NCBI GenBank assembly: GCA_003168255.1
Contig: PMSU01000136.1
Location: 39,946 to 103,945 of the forward strand
Source: Actinomycetota bacterium
GTDB taxonomy: Bacteria; Actinomycetota; Actinomycetes; Streptosporangiales; Streptosporangiaceae
Direction of reading: 5' to 3'
Length of the DNA: 64,000 bases
This document shows, piece by piece, positions 24,966 to 36,608 of this stretch (its first letter is position 1; each line of letters starts with the position of its first letter). A program made the position numbers and the translations under genes. The notes under the pieces are model-generated. The model saw only the letters and a list, made by a program, of their open reading frames with translations, searched no databases and had not been told where the DNA came from.

Positions 24966-26201
24966 CTAGACGGTCAGGATTGTCTTGATGCCGCCGCCCA
25001 GGTAGTGCTCGCGCAGCGCCTCCGGGGCGTTGTCGAGTGAGTCCAGCACGGTGGTGACCACCTCGGGGTGCAGGCGGCCGGCGGCGATCAGGTCGAGCAC
25101 GTCCGGAATCAGCGTGCGCGCGTGGGCGCGGCCCACATGCAGGGTCACGTTGCGCGCGTACATCGCGAGAGCGGGGATGCGGGCGCTGCGGTGCAGTGTT
25201 CCTGCGCTGGTGCAGACACCGTCGGGGGCGGTGCTGGCCAGGGCAAGGCGCAGCCCCGCCGGGTGCGCGCTGATGTCCGCCACCAGCGCCGCCGGCGAGC
25301 GTCGTCGCAGATCTGCTGGCTGGAGAACCTCCAGCTCCAGTCGCTGCGCGTGTGCCAGGACCGCCGGCCTGCGGTCGACGATGGTCACCCGGCGGGCGCC
25401 GAGTGCGCGCGCTATCAGGGCGGTGTAGAGCGAGTTGCTGCCGCTGAACAGCGTATGACGGGTGACGCTGCCGACGATCAGGACCTCGGCCTCGGCATCC
25501 GCCTCGAGGAGCCGGGGCAGATAACCCGCCACGTGCCGGTAGGCGTCGCATACATTGTCGGCGACGCTGGCCGCTGTCGCGGGCTCGATGCCCGGCGGCA
25601 GCGGCACGAGCATGCCGTCGGCATAGGGAACCGCGAGCCGCTCGGAGTAGGCGCCGCCCCAGTGCCCGCCGCCGATGCCGAAGCCATACATCGAGACGGG
25701 CGGGACAGCCGTGCAGTTGGCGGTGCGGCCGGCCAGGCAGGCCGGGCAGCGCCCGCAATTGATCTGGAACGGGACAACCACCCGCTGGCCGGCCACGACA
25801 CTGGTGACCCGCTCCCCTGTCTCGATGACCTCGGCCACGCACTCATGTCCCAGGTGCAAGGGCAGCGGGAACGGGCTGGCGCCGAGGCCGACCAGCGGGT
25901 CCATGTCGCAGGTGGCTACCGCGATCGGGCGCACGATCGCGCCCGCAGGCCCGGGCAGCGCGGGCGCGGGAACGCCGGCCCAGTGCAGCCGGCCTCCCGG
26001 CGAAGCGGTGAGTGTGCGCATCCGCTGGGGTGACGGACTGCGGCGTTCCCCGGCCCGTTCGGAAGCCGCGTGCGCCAGCCGGCGCAGCCGCTGCCCGGCG
26101 TTGCGCTCGGTGGCCATGCGCATGACGGTGGCGCCGCGCGGGGCGAGCAGCCCGCCATAGTGACGGAGCGCGCCCCAAGGACGGTTTCGTTGCCCGGCCA
26201 T
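24966..26201 (-). CDS. Zinc-dependent alcohol dehydrogenase (MDR family)
   Basis: A protein of 411 residues. The N-terminal GroES-like domain has the catalytic-zinc region (ATCDMDPLVG, LGHECVAEVIETGE) and structural-zinc cysteines (NCGRCPACLAGRTANC). A Rossmann domain follows (EVLIVGSVTRHTLFSGSNSLYTALIARALGARRVTIVDRRP), though the usual GxGxxG is replaced by GSVTRHTLFSG. The first 60 residues are an Arg-rich extension. Probably oxidises or reduces an alcohol/aldehyde with NAD(P). Divergent from a TetR regulator and near an aldehyde dehydrogenase, suggesting a two-step alcohol oxidation pathway (inferred). Confidence 0.88.
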   Translation of the reverse strand: MAGQRNRPWGALRHYGGLLAPRGATVMRMATERNAGQRLRRLAHAASERAGERRSPSPQRMRTLTASPGGRLHWAGVPAPALPGPAGAIVRPIAVATCDMDPLVGLGASPFPLPLHLGHECVAEVIETGERVTSVVAGQRVVVPFQINCGRCPACLAGRTANCTAVPPVSMYGFGIGGGHWGGAYSERLAVPYADGMLVPLPPGIEPATAASVADNVCDAYRHVAGYLPRLLEADAEAEVLIVGSVTRHTLFSGSNSLYTALIARALGARRVTIVDRRPAVLAHAQRLELEVLQPADLRRRSPAALVADISAHPAGLRLALASTAPDGVCTSAGTLHRSARIPALAMYARNVTLHVGRAHARTLIPDVLDLIAAGRLHPEVVTTVLDSLDNAPEALREHYLGGGIKTILTV

Positions 26202-26235
26202 GACATTCCTGCCCTTCGGTGGGACAGCCAGTTGA

Positions 26236-26247
26236 TAGATCGCTCTA
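26236..26247. promoter_or_regulatory. TetR operator-like dyad
   Basis: TAGA-TCGC-TCTA lies within a longer GATAG...CTATC dyad between the divergent alcohol dehydrogenase and TetR genes, a usual position for an autoregulatory TetR site. Confidence 0.5.
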
Positions 26248-26304
26248 CTTAATGTTAGCTATCGTTGAATGCATGGCGTCGGGCGGGCCGGAGGAGTTGC
26301 GGGG

Positions 26305-26925
26305 ATGACTGGTATCGACACCAGGGAGCGGATCGTCTCGGCTAGCGCGGAGCTCTTCGGGCGGCAGGGTTACCACGCGACCGGGGTCAAGGAAATCGTG
26401 GCGGCCGCGCGGGCACCGTTCGGCTCGATTTATCATTTCTTCCCTGGCGGGAAGGAGGAGCTCGGAGCCGAAGCGATCCGCAGGTCGGGGGCCATCTACG
26501 GCGAGCTGATCGATGCCTTCTTCGGGCCGGCGCCCGACCTGGTCACCGCCGTGGGCGACTCTTTCGCGGGCGCCGCCGAGCAATTGCGGGACACCGACTT
26601 CGCCGATGCCTGCCCGATCGCCACGATCGCCCTCGAGGTGGCCAGCATCAGCGAGCCGCTCCGCCAGGCCACCGCTGAGGTGTTCGAGAGCTGGATCGCG
26701 ACAGCGTCCGCCCGGTTCACCGGGGCAGGACTGCCGGCCGGCCGGGCACGCGAGCTGGTGATCGCCATGCTGTCCGGGCTCGAGGGCGCCTTCGTCCTGG
26801 CCCGCGCGCTGCGCAGCACGGAGCCGGTCGAGATCGCCGGGAGAGCCGCGGTCGAGGCGACGCGGCTGGCGCTTGCGGCCGCGGCGAATGAACGCCACGA
26901 GATTCCAGGCACAGTCCCAACTTGA
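26305..26925 (+). CDS. TetR/AcrR-family transcriptional regulator
   Basis: A protein of 206 residues from ATG 26305 (an upstream start at 26269 is possible). The N-terminal helix-turn-helix reads RIVSASAELFGRQGYHATGVKEIVAAARAPFGSIYHFFPGGKEEL. The C-terminal domain (about 80-195) resembles the LmrA/YxaF-like group: DACPIATIALEVASISEPLRQATAEVFESWI. Likely represses the divergent alcohol dehydrogenase and perhaps the downstream aldehyde dehydrogenase in response to a small ligand. Confidence 0.93.
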   Translation: MTGIDTRERIVSASAELFGRQGYHATGVKEIVAAARAPFGSIYHFFPGGKEELGAEAIRRSGAIYGELIDAFFGPAPDLVTAVGDSFAGAAEQLRDTDFADACPIATIALEVASISEPLRQATAEVFESWIATASARFTGAGLPAGRARELVIAMLSGLEGAFVLARALRSTEPVEIAGRAAVEATRLALAAAANERHEIPGTVPT

Positions 26926-26974
26926 GACTGACTGTCGCTGCCGGGCAACCCCCTCTTGCGGCAGCCTGACGTAT

Positions 26975-26993
26975 GTAGTCCTATTGGGACTAC
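26975..26993. promoter_or_regulatory. Inverted repeat upstream of aldehyde dehydrogenase
   Basis: GTAGTCC-TATTG-GGACTAC, a 7-base stem with a 5-base spacer, lies about 100 bp before the aldehyde dehydrogenase start. Operator or weak terminator of the TetR gene; operator is favoured because there is no T-tract. Confidence 0.45.
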
Positions 26994-27096
26994 GAGATGG
27001 GACCGGGCCTTCTGGCCCGGCTCTTGCGCGGTGAAAACAGTGGCGGGCCGCGATGGAGTGGCCGCGTCCGCCGTGCGGGCGAGGAGATGAGAGTTC

Positions 27097-28584
27097 ATGA
27101 CAGTAACCCTGGACCGCAACGTCGAAGCGTTCATCGCTACGCCGCGCCAGCTGTTCATCAACGGGCAGTGGGCGGACGCGGCATCGGGCAGGACCTTCGC
27201 GACGCCTAACCCGGCGACCGGCGAGACCCTGGCCCATGTCGCCGAGGGAGACGCCGAAGACATCAACCGGGCGGTGCGGGCGGCGCGTCGGGCGTTCGAG
27301 GAAGGCCCGTGGAGCCGGATGACTCCGTCCGAGCGCGGCCGGATCATCTGGCGCATCGGGGATCTCATCCTCGAGCACACCCAAGAGCTCGCTCAGCTCG
27401 AGTCGCTGGATAACGGCAAGCCGGAGGCGGTAGCCGCGGCGGCCGACGTGCCGCTGGCAGCGGACCTGTTCCACTACATGGCCGGCTGGGCCACCAAGAT
27501 CGAAGGCAACACGATCAACATCTCGGTGCCCTACATGCCGGGCGCCAACTTCCACTCCTACACCCTGCGCGAGCCAGTCGGCGTCGTCGGGCAGATCATC
27601 CCGTGGAACTTCCCGCTGCTTATGGCCGCGTGGAAGCTCGGCCCGGCGCTGGCCACCGGCAACTGCGTCGTGCTCAAGCCGGCCGAGCAGACCCCGCTGA
27701 CCGCACTGCGGCTGGCCGAGCTCATCGCCGAGGCGGGCGTGCCGGACGGCGTGGTGAACGTGGTCCCCGGCTTCGGCGAGACGGCCGGCGCGGCGCTGGC
27801 CGCCCATAACGACGTCGACAAGGTGGCCTTCACCGGCTCGACCGAGGTAGGCAAGCTGATCCTCCAGGCAGCAGCGGGCAACCTCAAGAAGGTGTCACTC
27901 GAACTCGGCGGGAAGAGCCCCAACATCGTGTTCGACGACGCCGACGAAGGCGCGATCGAGGGTGCGGCCGGCGCGATCTTCTTCAACCACGGGCAGTGCT
28001 GCGTCGCGGGCTCACGCCTGTACGTCCAGCGGTCCCGCTTCGACGAGGTCGTCGATGGCGTGGCGGAGATCGCCAAGTCGATCAAGCTAGGCCCGGGAAC
28101 GGACCCGGGAACCCAGATGGGCCCGCTGGTGTCGGACGAGCAACTCCAGCGGGTCACCGGATACCTGGAATCTGGCAAGGCGGACGGCGCCACCGCGGTG
28201 ACCGGCGGCGGGCGGCACGGCGACAGCGGCTACTTCGTCGAGCCCACGGTGATCACCAACACCAGGCCGGACATGAAGATCGTCCGCGAGGAGATCTTTG
28301 GGCCGGTGCTGGTGGCCGCGCCGTTCGACACCCTGGACGACATCGCTGCCGCCGCCAACGACAGCGAGTACGGCCTCGGTGCCGGGATCTGGACCAAGGA
28401 CATCTCCAAGGCGCACGCGCTGGCCAAGAAGCTCCGGGCCGGCACGGTCTGGATCAACTGCTACAACGTGTTCGACGCGTCCCTGCCGTTCGGCGGATAC
28501 AAGCAATCCGGCTGGGGCAGGGAAATGGGCCACGAGGTGCTTGAGGCCTACACCGAGGTTAAGGCTGTCACCACGCAGCTGTAA
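27097..28584 (+). CDS. NAD(P)-dependent aldehyde dehydrogenase
   Basis: A protein of 495 residues, full length for the ALDH superfamily. It has the NAD-binding PWNFPLLMAAWKLGPALATGN, FTGSTEVGKLI, catalytic Glu in SLELGGKSPN, catalytic Cys in FFNHGQCCVAGSRLYV, and EEIFGPVLV near the C-terminus. Oxidises aldehydes to acids in the cytoplasm; closest in style to betaine/phenylacetaldehyde-type AldA enzymes, but substrate is not fixed by sequence. With the nearby alcohol dehydrogenase it could complete alcohol-to-acid oxidation. Confidence 0.95.
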   Translation: MTVTLDRNVEAFIATPRQLFINGQWADAASGRTFATPNPATGETLAHVAEGDAEDINRAVRAARRAFEEGPWSRMTPSERGRIIWRIGDLILEHTQELAQLESLDNGKPEAVAAAADVPLAADLFHYMAGWATKIEGNTINISVPYMPGANFHSYTLREPVGVVGQIIPWNFPLLMAAWKLGPALATGNCVVLKPAEQTPLTALRLAELIAEAGVPDGVVNVVPGFGETAGAALAAHNDVDKVAFTGSTEVGKLILQAAAGNLKKVSLELGGKSPNIVFDDADEGAIEGAAGAIFFNHGQCCVAGSRLYVQRSRFDEVVDGVAEIAKSIKLGPGTDPGTQMGPLVSDEQLQRVTGYLESGKADGATAVTGGGRHGDSGYFVEPTVITNTRPDMKIVREEIFGPVLVAAPFDTLDDIAAAANDSEYGLGAGIWTKDISKAHALAKKLRAGTVWINCYNVFDASLPFGGYKQSGWGREMGHEVLEAYTEVKAVTTQL

Positions 28585-28596
28585 GTTCTCCGGTCG

Positions 28597-28628
28597 CTGT
28601 GGGGGCCCGGCTGGCCGGGCCCCCACAG
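28597..28628 (+). terminator. Very stable hairpin terminator after ALDH gene
   Basis: A perfect 15-base stem, CTGTGGGGGCCCGGC with its complement, and a 2-base loop begin 12 bp after the ALDH stop. No T-tract, as is usual for high-GC actinomycete terminators. Confidence 0.75.
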
Positions 28629-28755
28629 GGCTGTCTGCGATCGCTTGGGCACCTCTTGGGGATCTCGTGCCCGGCGGCTGTGCAAGCAGGTGCTAGGTTG
28701 CGACGGGCGGCCCACATCGGGGTCGTGCCAGCTCACGGCCCGAAAGAGAGATCCC

Positions 28756-29145
28756 ATGATCGGCGAGAAGGTCGAGCACTTCCAGGGCAAGGGCACTGAC
28801 CTCAGCAGGTTGCAGACCCACATCGAGGAGTACCTCAAGAGCGAGAGCTTCACGGTGCAGACCTCGGCACCCAGCACGCACGGGACAGTCATCCAGGCGA
28901 AGAAGGGCGGCTTCCTGCGCGCCGCCATCGACGCCAATCACGCCATGACCGTCATGATCTCGGGCTCCTCCGACGACTTCACGGTCCGCATCGGCATCGG
29001 CAAGTGGCTGCAAAACCTCGCCGTGGCGGCCGTCGAGACCCTGCTCGTCTCCGAACTGTTCCTTGTCATAGACGTAGCCGAGAACGTCTGGACCATCGAG
29101 ATCGAGGACAAGCTGGTCAAGGACCTGAAGTCGTTCGTGGGCTGA
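28756..29145 (+). CDS. Conserved hypothetical protein
   Basis: A protein of 129 residues from ATG 28756, with GAGAG upstream. Alternating hydrophobic pattern (FTVQTSAPSTHGTVIQAKKGGFLRA; AMTVMISGSSDDFTVRIGIGKWL) suggests a small alpha/beta cytosolic domain, and a hydrophobic helix follows at about 92-112 (NLAVAAVETLLVSELFLVIDVAE). No recognised family. It resembles short actinobacterial proteins that pair such a domain with zinc-ribbon genes, but that is weak. Confidence 0.65.
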   Translation: MIGEKVEHFQGKGTDLSRLQTHIEEYLKSESFTVQTSAPSTHGTVIQAKKGGFLRAAIDANHAMTVMISGSSDDFTVRIGIGKWLQNLAVAAVETLLVSELFLVIDVAENVWTIEIEDKLVKDLKSFVG

Positions 29146-29238
29146 ATTCAGATTGAGTCCGAGCTGGACTGGGATACTCAGCCGAAACTGAGTCATCGTG
29201 CTCAGGCGCGAATCCCGGGTACCGCAGACGATTAGGGC

Positions 29239-29529
29239 ATGAGCACTCCACTGCGGCCGCGGACCACCGCCGCCTTTTATACGCAGGCGGCGATCTCTTT
29301 CGCTGTCTCCCTCTCGGTCACCATCGTGGGTATCGGGTACCTGCACGACTCCCGATGGGTTCGTGCCTTCCTCGGCCTGGGACTGCTGTACGTGGTGACG
29401 TCGGCCTTCACGCTCGCCAAGTGCATCCGTGACCGTCAGGAGGAAGCCGCCGTCGTCAGCCGGGTCGACCAGGCCCGGCTCGACAAGCTGCTGGCTGAGC
29501 AGGACCTGCTGCACGTCCAAGATCACTGA
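29239..29529 (+). CDS. YiaA/YiaB-like two-helix membrane protein
   Basis: A protein of 96 residues. Two membrane helices lie in AAFYTQAAISFAVSLSVTIVGIGYL and WVRAFLGLGLLYVVTSAFTLAKCIRDRQEE, the pattern of the YiaAB domain. A charged C-terminal tail follows. Role unknown. The gene converges with the phosphoribulokinase gene 7 bp away. Confidence 0.85.
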   Translation: MSTPLRPRTTAAFYTQAAISFAVSLSVTIVGIGYLHDSRWVRAFLGLGLLYVVTSAFTLAKCIRDRQEEAAVVSRVDQARLDKLLAEQDLLHVQDH

Positions 29530-29535
29530 CGGGCA

Positions 29536-30408
29536 TCAAGCCCGGCGGCGGGCCTCCATCAGCCGGAGGATCAGCGGCGTGAAGATCAACTGCATCGCCA
29601 GCTCCATCTTCCCGCCAGGCACCACGATGATATTAGGCCGGGACATGAACGAGTCATGCAGCATGGCCAGCAGGTAGGAAAAGTCGATGCCCTTGGGATC
29701 GGCGAACCGGATAACGAGGAAACTCTCGTCAGCGGTCGGGATAAAGCGGGCGATGAACGGATTGGAAGTGTCCACCGTCGGAACGCGCTGGAAGTTGACG
29801 TGCGTCCGGGAGAACTGCGGGCAGATGTAACTCACGTAGTCCGGCATGCGCCGCAGGATCGTATCGACTACCGCCTCGTCGGAGTAGCCCCGGGTCGTCT
29901 TGTCCCGGTGCAGCTTCTGGATCCACTCGAGGTTGATGATCGGGACCACCCCGACCAGCAGGTCCGGATGCTGGGCGATATCTGCCTTGTCGGTGACGGC
30001 GGCGCCGTGCAGCCCCTCGTAGAAGAGCACGTCACTGTCGGGATCGACGTCTTCCCAGGGCGTGAACGTCCCGGACTGCTGCCCGGCGCGCTCGGCCTCC
30101 TTCTCGTCATGCAGGTACTTGCGGACCTTTCCGCCGCCGTGCTCGCCGTACTCGCGAAACAAAGTCTCGAGATCTTCGAGCAGGTTCGCCTCCGGCGAGA
30201 AATGACAGAGGTGGTGGTTACCCTCCCCATCGGCCTGCGACATGGCAGCCTTCATTTGCGTCCGGTCGTAGCGGTGGAAGGAGTCACCTTCCACGATCGC
30301 CGCGTTGATCTGCTCCCGGCGGAAGATGTGCTGGAAGGTCCTGGTCACCGAAGTCGTGCCCGCGCCAGATGAGCCGGTGACGGCGACAATAGGGTGCTTG
30401 GTCGTCAC
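29536..30408 (-). CDS. prk: Phosphoribulokinase (class I, bacterial type)
   Basis: A protein of 290 residues. Phosphorylates ribulose 5-phosphate to ribulose 1,5-bisphosphate, the step committed to the Calvin-Benson-Bassham cycle. P-loop GSSGAGTTS (residues 12-20), then VEGDSFHRYDRTQMKAAM with the substrate-binding residues. FYEGLHGAAVTD and LEWIQKLHRDKTTRGYS are typical of the proteobacterial class I enzyme. It is 14 bp downstream of class I FBPase, a classic cbb-like pair. No RuBisCO gene is in this window, so autotrophy is unproven. Confidence 0.95.
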   Translation of the reverse strand: MTTKHPIVAVTGSSGAGTTSVTRTFQHIFRREQINAAIVEGDSFHRYDRTQMKAAMSQADGEGNHHLCHFSPEANLLEDLETLFREYGEHGGGKVRKYLHDEKEAERAGQQSGTFTPWEDVDPDSDVLFYEGLHGAAVTDKADIAQHPDLLVGVVPIINLEWIQKLHRDKTTRGYSDEAVVDTILRRMPDYVSYICPQFSRTHVNFQRVPTVDTSNPFIARFIPTADESFLVIRFADPKGIDFSYLLAMLHDSFMSRPNIIVVPGGKMELAMQLIFTPLILRLMEARRRA

Positions 30409-30422
30409 GTGTTCTCCTGCGG

Positions 30423-31499
30423 TTAGGGGATCCGGAACAGGGACCGGCTGTTGAAGAGCGAGTCGTCGAAGGACGACCCGGATTCGTCCGATTGATCGCG
30501 GTGGTAACCCTCGATCCGGGCTACCTCATTCCTGGAACCGAAAATCAGCGGCACCCGCTCGTGCAGGCCCGAGGGCTGGAGTTCCATGACGCGTTCGCGT
30601 CCGGTGCTGGCGATGCCGCCGGCCTGCTCCACGATGAACGCGATCGGGTTGCACTCGTACAGCAGCCGGAGCCGCCCCGGCATCTCGGGCTCCTTGTTGT
30701 CCTTGGGGTAGAGGAAGACACCGCCGCGGGTAAGGATCCGGTAGGTCTCAGCGACCAGCGAGGCGATCCAGCGCATGTTAAAGTCCCGGCCCCGCGGCCC
30801 GGTACTGCCTGCCAGGCACTCCTGGATGTAGCGGCGCACCGGCGGCTCCCAGAACCGCTCGTTGGAGGCGTTGATCGCGAACTCCCCGCAGTCCTCGGGG
30901 ATGCGCAGCTGCGGATGGGTCAGGATGAACGCGCCGATGTCGCGGTCAAGGGTGAATCCGTCAACACCGTCGCCGGTGGTGAGGACCAGCATCGTGGACG
31001 CCCCGTAGAGGGCGAAGCCAGCGCACACCTGCTTGACGCCGGGCTGAAAGAAGTGCTCGGCCCGCGGCGGGACAGCCGGATCGGGACTGCGCAGGACCGA
31101 GAAGATGGTGCCGACCGTGATGTTGGCGTCGATGTTGCTCGAGCCGTCCAGCGGGTCGAACACCAGCAGGTACTTCCCGCGCTGCTCGCTCACCGGGACG
31201 GGGAGGATGTCCTCCATCTCCTCGGACGCCATCGCGGCCAGGTGCCCGGACCACTCCGTCTCCCCGACCATCACCTCGTTGCTGATGATGTCGAGCTTCT
31301 TCTGCACCTCGCCTTGGACGTTCTCGACGCCGGCGCTGCCCAGGGCCCCGACGAGCGCGCCGCGTCCTACCTGGTTGCTGATGATCTTCACAGCGGTCGC
31401 CACCGAGTTGAGCAGGCCAGAGAAATCACCGGTCGAGCCGGGATGACGGTGCTCGGACTCGATGGTGTAACGGGTCAGGGTCTTGCGTGCCTCACGCAT
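30423..31499 (-). CDS. fbp: Fructose-1,6-bisphosphatase, class I
   Basis: About 358 residues from ATG 31499, which has GAGAGG upstream; a GTG/ATG at 31550 would add a Pro/Arg-rich stretch. Hydrolyses fructose 1,6-bisphosphate in gluconeogenesis or the Calvin cycle. Metal and substrate motifs: MASEEMEDI, VFDPLDGSSNIDANITVGTIFSV and NERFWEPPVRRYIQECL; the end is EYHRDQSD-like. Actinomycetes usually rely on the class II enzyme (GlpX), so a class I copy beside phosphoribulokinase points to a Calvin-type module. Cotranscribed with prk. Confidence 0.93.
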   Translation of the reverse strand: MREARKTLTRYTIESEHRHPGSTGDFSGLLNSVATAVKIISNQVGRGALVGALGSAGVENVQGEVQKKLDIISNEVMVGETEWSGHLAAMASEEMEDILPVPVSEQRGKYLLVFDPLDGSSNIDANITVGTIFSVLRSPDPAVPPRAEHFFQPGVKQVCAGFALYGASTMLVLTTGDGVDGFTLDRDIGAFILTHPQLRIPEDCGEFAINASNERFWEPPVRRYIQECLAGSTGPRGRDFNMRWIASLVAETYRILTRGGVFLYPKDNKEPEMPGRLRLLYECNPIAFIVEQAGGIASTGRERVMELQPSGLHERVPLIFGSRNEVARIEGYHRDQSDESGSSFDDSLFNSRSLFRIP

Positions 31500-31672
31500 G
31501 GCTGGCCTGCCTCTCGGGGGCGGGGTTGACCTGCAGTTCAGGCCACCCATGGTCGTGACACCCCGCGCCCAACCGTACGCGGCCCGCGCCAGCGTCGCCT
31601 CACCCGTGAGGTGGGAAAATGGGGTGAAACTCTCCCGCGAGGCACCGAAAGGTGCGCCCTCGGCTGACCTGG

Positions 31673-34018
<2,346 letters not shown>

Positions 34019-35431
34019 TCAGTTGTAGGAACGGGAAACCTCGACGTTCTCCAGCACGCCGAGAGCATCAGGGACGAGGACCGCGACGGAGTAGTAGGCG
34101 CTGACCAGGTAGGACATGACCGCTTTCTCGTTGATGCCCATGAAGCGGACGTTGAGGCCGGGCTCGTATTCGTCCGGGATGCCCGTCTGGTGCAGCCCGA
34201 CGACGCCCTGCTCCTCTTCCCCGACCCGCAGCGCGATGATGGAGGAGGTCCGGTCGCCGGTGACCGGGATCTTGCCGCAGGGGAAGATCGGCACGCCGCG
34301 CCAGGCCGGCACGTTGGCGCCCTGGACCTCCGTGCTGTGCGGATAAATACCGCGCTTGGTGCATTCCCGGCCGAAGGCCGCGATCGCCCGGGGGTGCGCG
34401 AGCAGCATCCGGGTGCTGCGCCGCCGGGACAGCAGCTCATCAAGGTCGTCGGGAGTGGGCGGCCCCGAGTGCGTCTGGATCCGCTGGGGATAGTCCGCGT
34501 TGTGCAGCAGCCCGAACTCCGGGCTGTTGATCATTTCGTATTCCTGGCGTTCCCGCAGCGCCTCGACGGTCAGCCGCAACTGCTGGCCCACCTGGTCCAT
34601 CGGCTCGTTGAACAGATCCGCCACCCGGGTGTGCACCCGCAGGACGGTCTGCGCCACGCTCAGCTCGTACTCCCGGGGCCTCAGCTCGTAGTCGGCGAAG
34701 GTCCCGTCCAGGTCAGGCTCACCCTCGTGCCCTGAGGCAATCGCGATATCGGCCTCTCCGCGATGGTTCTGCGACTTGTCCCTGGCCTCGTGGTGATCGC
34801 TGATTTGCTCCTGGAGTGCCTCGGACTGGCTGAGGATCTCCTGGAACCGCCACCGCGGCAGCGCCAGCAGCGTGCAGGCGGTCGCGGTCACCGCGGTGTG
34901 CTCCCAGGTGTGCTCGGCCGTCAGCGTCTCGGTGCCGAAGTACCCGCCGTCGGCTACCACGCCCAGCGCGGTGTCCTCGTCGAACGCCCCCGAGCCGGTC
35001 AGGGTCACCCGGCCATGAGCCACCACGTAGAACTGATCGGCAGGCTGGCCCCGGTCAGCGATCACCGAGCCCGCCGGCATGTCCTGCTGGACGAAAGCCG
35101 CCGCCAGCGCCCCGAGCACCCCCTCGTCGGCGAACCCGGCGAGCAGCGGAATCTCCCGCAGCGTGGGCGGCACGACCGCAACCTGATCCGCCGTCTGGGC
35201 GAGGGCCACCCTGCCCCCGCCCACCGCGTAGGTCAGCCTGCGGTTGACCCGGTACGTCCCGCCGGAGACCTGGACCCAGGGCAGCATCCGCAGTAGCCAT
35301 CGCGAGGTGATGCCCTGCATCTGCGGGACGGTTTTGGTGGTGGTCGCCAGGTTCCTGGCCGCCGCCGTGCTCAGGCTCAGCTGCTCCTGGTCTTGGGCGG
35401 GCCCGGCACCATTACGTGTCTCAACGGACAT
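34019..35431 (-). CDS. Family 2B encapsulin shell protein with inserted cNMP-binding domain
   Basis: A protein of 470 residues. The N-terminal [48 protein letters not shown] is characteristic of family 2 encapsulins. A Crp-type cyclic-nucleotide-binding beta-barrel is inserted (about 88-205; [33 protein letters not shown]). HK97-fold sequence resumes at about 240 ([33 protein letters not shown]) and continues with [22 protein letters not shown] and [12 protein letters not shown]. There is no helix-turn-helix, so it is not a Crp/Fnr regulator despite the barrel. Family 2B shells package terpene cyclases; here the adjacent gene is geosmin synthase. GAGGAGG lies 8 bases before the ATG. Confidence 0.92.
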   Translation of the reverse strand: MSVETRNGAGPAQDQEQLSLSTAAARNLATTTKTVPQMQGITSRWLLRMLPWVQVSGGTYRVNRRLTYAVGGGRVALAQTADQVAVVPPTLREIPLLAGFADEGVLGALAAAFVQQDMPAGSVIADRGQPADQFYVVAHGRVTLTGSGAFDEDTALGVVADGGYFGTETLTAEHTWEHTAVTATACTLLALPRWRFQEILSQSEALQEQISDHHEARDKSQNHRGEADIAIASGHEGEPDLDGTFADYELRPREYELSVAQTVLRVHTRVADLFNEPMDQVGQQLRLTVEALRERQEYEMINSPEFGLLHNADYPQRIQTHSGPPTPDDLDELLSRRRSTRMLLAHPRAIAAFGRECTKRGIYPHSTEVQGANVPAWRGVPIFPCGKIPVTGDRTSSIIALRVGEEEQGVVGLHQTGIPDEYEPGLNVRFMGINEKAVMSYLVSAYYSVAVLVPDALGVLENVEVSRSYN

Positions 35432-35836
35432 TTACTGCCTCCTCATTTTGTGAGCGACCCGGCCGATGCTTTCGTAGATGACGACGGTCCTCACATATCC
35501 AGTATCGATAGATAAATATGACTTGACGCTGAACGGGATATCGGTGATACCGTCCCCGCTGTTACTGGTGCCTGAATTGTCGTCTAAATGTTGACAATAT
35601 CGTGCTATCCAGAAAATTGCGCTTAGCGCCGTTCGGCAGGATTAAATCCTTGTTCGGCTCGGTGACACACGTTCGGCGGGCAAGGTGGCTGGTGGGCTTG
35701 CTGGTGGGCTGGCTGCCGGGCCGGCCGGCTCGCAGCGATGGGTCGTCCGCCCCTTGACGCTAAGTCAGCAGTGAGACACCCTTCGTAGCAGTTACCCCCT
35801 GAGGAGCCCCGCAGTTCCCCCCGTGAGGAGCCCCCG
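35432..35836. other. Intergenic region with AT-rich divergent promoter zone
   Basis: About 400 bp between the divergent encapsulin and DUF4239 genes. It includes an unusually AT-rich stretch (about 35490-35610), which stands out in this GC-rich window and probably holds the promoter of the encapsulin-geosmin operon. No ORF or RNA gene recognised. Confidence 0.55.
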
Positions 35837-36592
35837 ATGCTGAGTTCCGAGACCTGGATCGTGCTGCGGACCGGCGCGGTGTGCGCCCTCCTCGCGGTGA
35901 TAGTCGCGAGGATCATCGCCGACCGCGGGGGCAAGCCCGAGGACGTGACGATCGGCTTCCTGGGTCCGTCACTGGCCGCGCTGTACCTGCTCGTCCTCGC
36001 CGTCTCGCTGGCGACCGAGTGGCAGACCATCGGCGACGCGAGTCAGGCCGCGACGAACGAGGCGTCCGCCGTCCGCGAGCTCTACTGGACGGCGGCTGGC
36101 CTGCCAGCAGGCCAGCAAGCGTTCGTGCAGGAGCACGTGCGCGCTTACGCGACGACAGTCGTCGATCATGACTGGCCGGAGATGCGGCGGGGCACGCTCG
36201 ACGACGCGAGCGAGCAGCAGCTGATCGGGCTGAACAACTACGTGCTGCGGATCAACCCGCAGGACGCGGCCGCCACGACCGCCCAGCTACAGGCGTCCGG
36301 CCAGCTTGGCACCCTGTTCAGCGTGCGTGACCAGCGCGAGGATGATGCGAAGCAGCGGCTGCCGACTGGCCTGCTCGCTGGCGTCATCGCGACATCTCTC
36401 GTGGTCGCCTCGTTCCCCTTCGCCTGCGGCATCAGCTCGGCCCGGGCCAGCGTCGCGCTCGCTGCCGTGCAGGCAGCGATGGTAGGCATCGGCATTGTCG
36501 TGGTGTTCCAGCTCAACCATGCCTACACCGGTCCGTTGGCGGTGTCCCCGTCAGCAATGCAATCGGTCCTGCAACAGCTCAGCGGCCCGTGA
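35837..36592 (+). CDS. DUF4239 (bestrophin-like) membrane protein
   Basis: A protein of 251 residues. Two N-terminal and two C-terminal membrane helices flank a soluble central region: VTIGFLGPSLAALYLLVLAVSLATEWQ, then ASQAATNEASAVRELYWTAAGLP. The latter resembles the DUF4239 signature (EA.AL..LY..A..LP). Function unknown in this family; bestrophin resemblance hints at an ion channel. The next gene begins 17 bp later. Confidence 0.85.
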   Translation: MLSSETWIVLRTGAVCALLAVIVARIIADRGGKPEDVTIGFLGPSLAALYLLVLAVSLATEWQTIGDASQAATNEASAVRELYWTAAGLPAGQQAFVQEHVRAYATTVVDHDWPEMRRGTLDDASEQQLIGLNNYVLRINPQDAAATTAQLQASGQLGTLFSVRDQREDDAKQRLPTGLLAGVIATSLVVASFPFACGISSARASVALAAVQAAMVGIGIVVVFQLNHAYTGPLAVSPSAMQSVLQQLSGP

Positions 36593-36608
36593 CCGGCTGG
36601 CCGCCGCC

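Noticed and set aside
34019..35431. Crp/Fnr transcriptional regulator
   Set aside because: Only the cNMP-binding barrel is present, inserted in an HK97-type sequence. There is no C-terminal helix-turn-helix, and the flanks match encapsulin shells.
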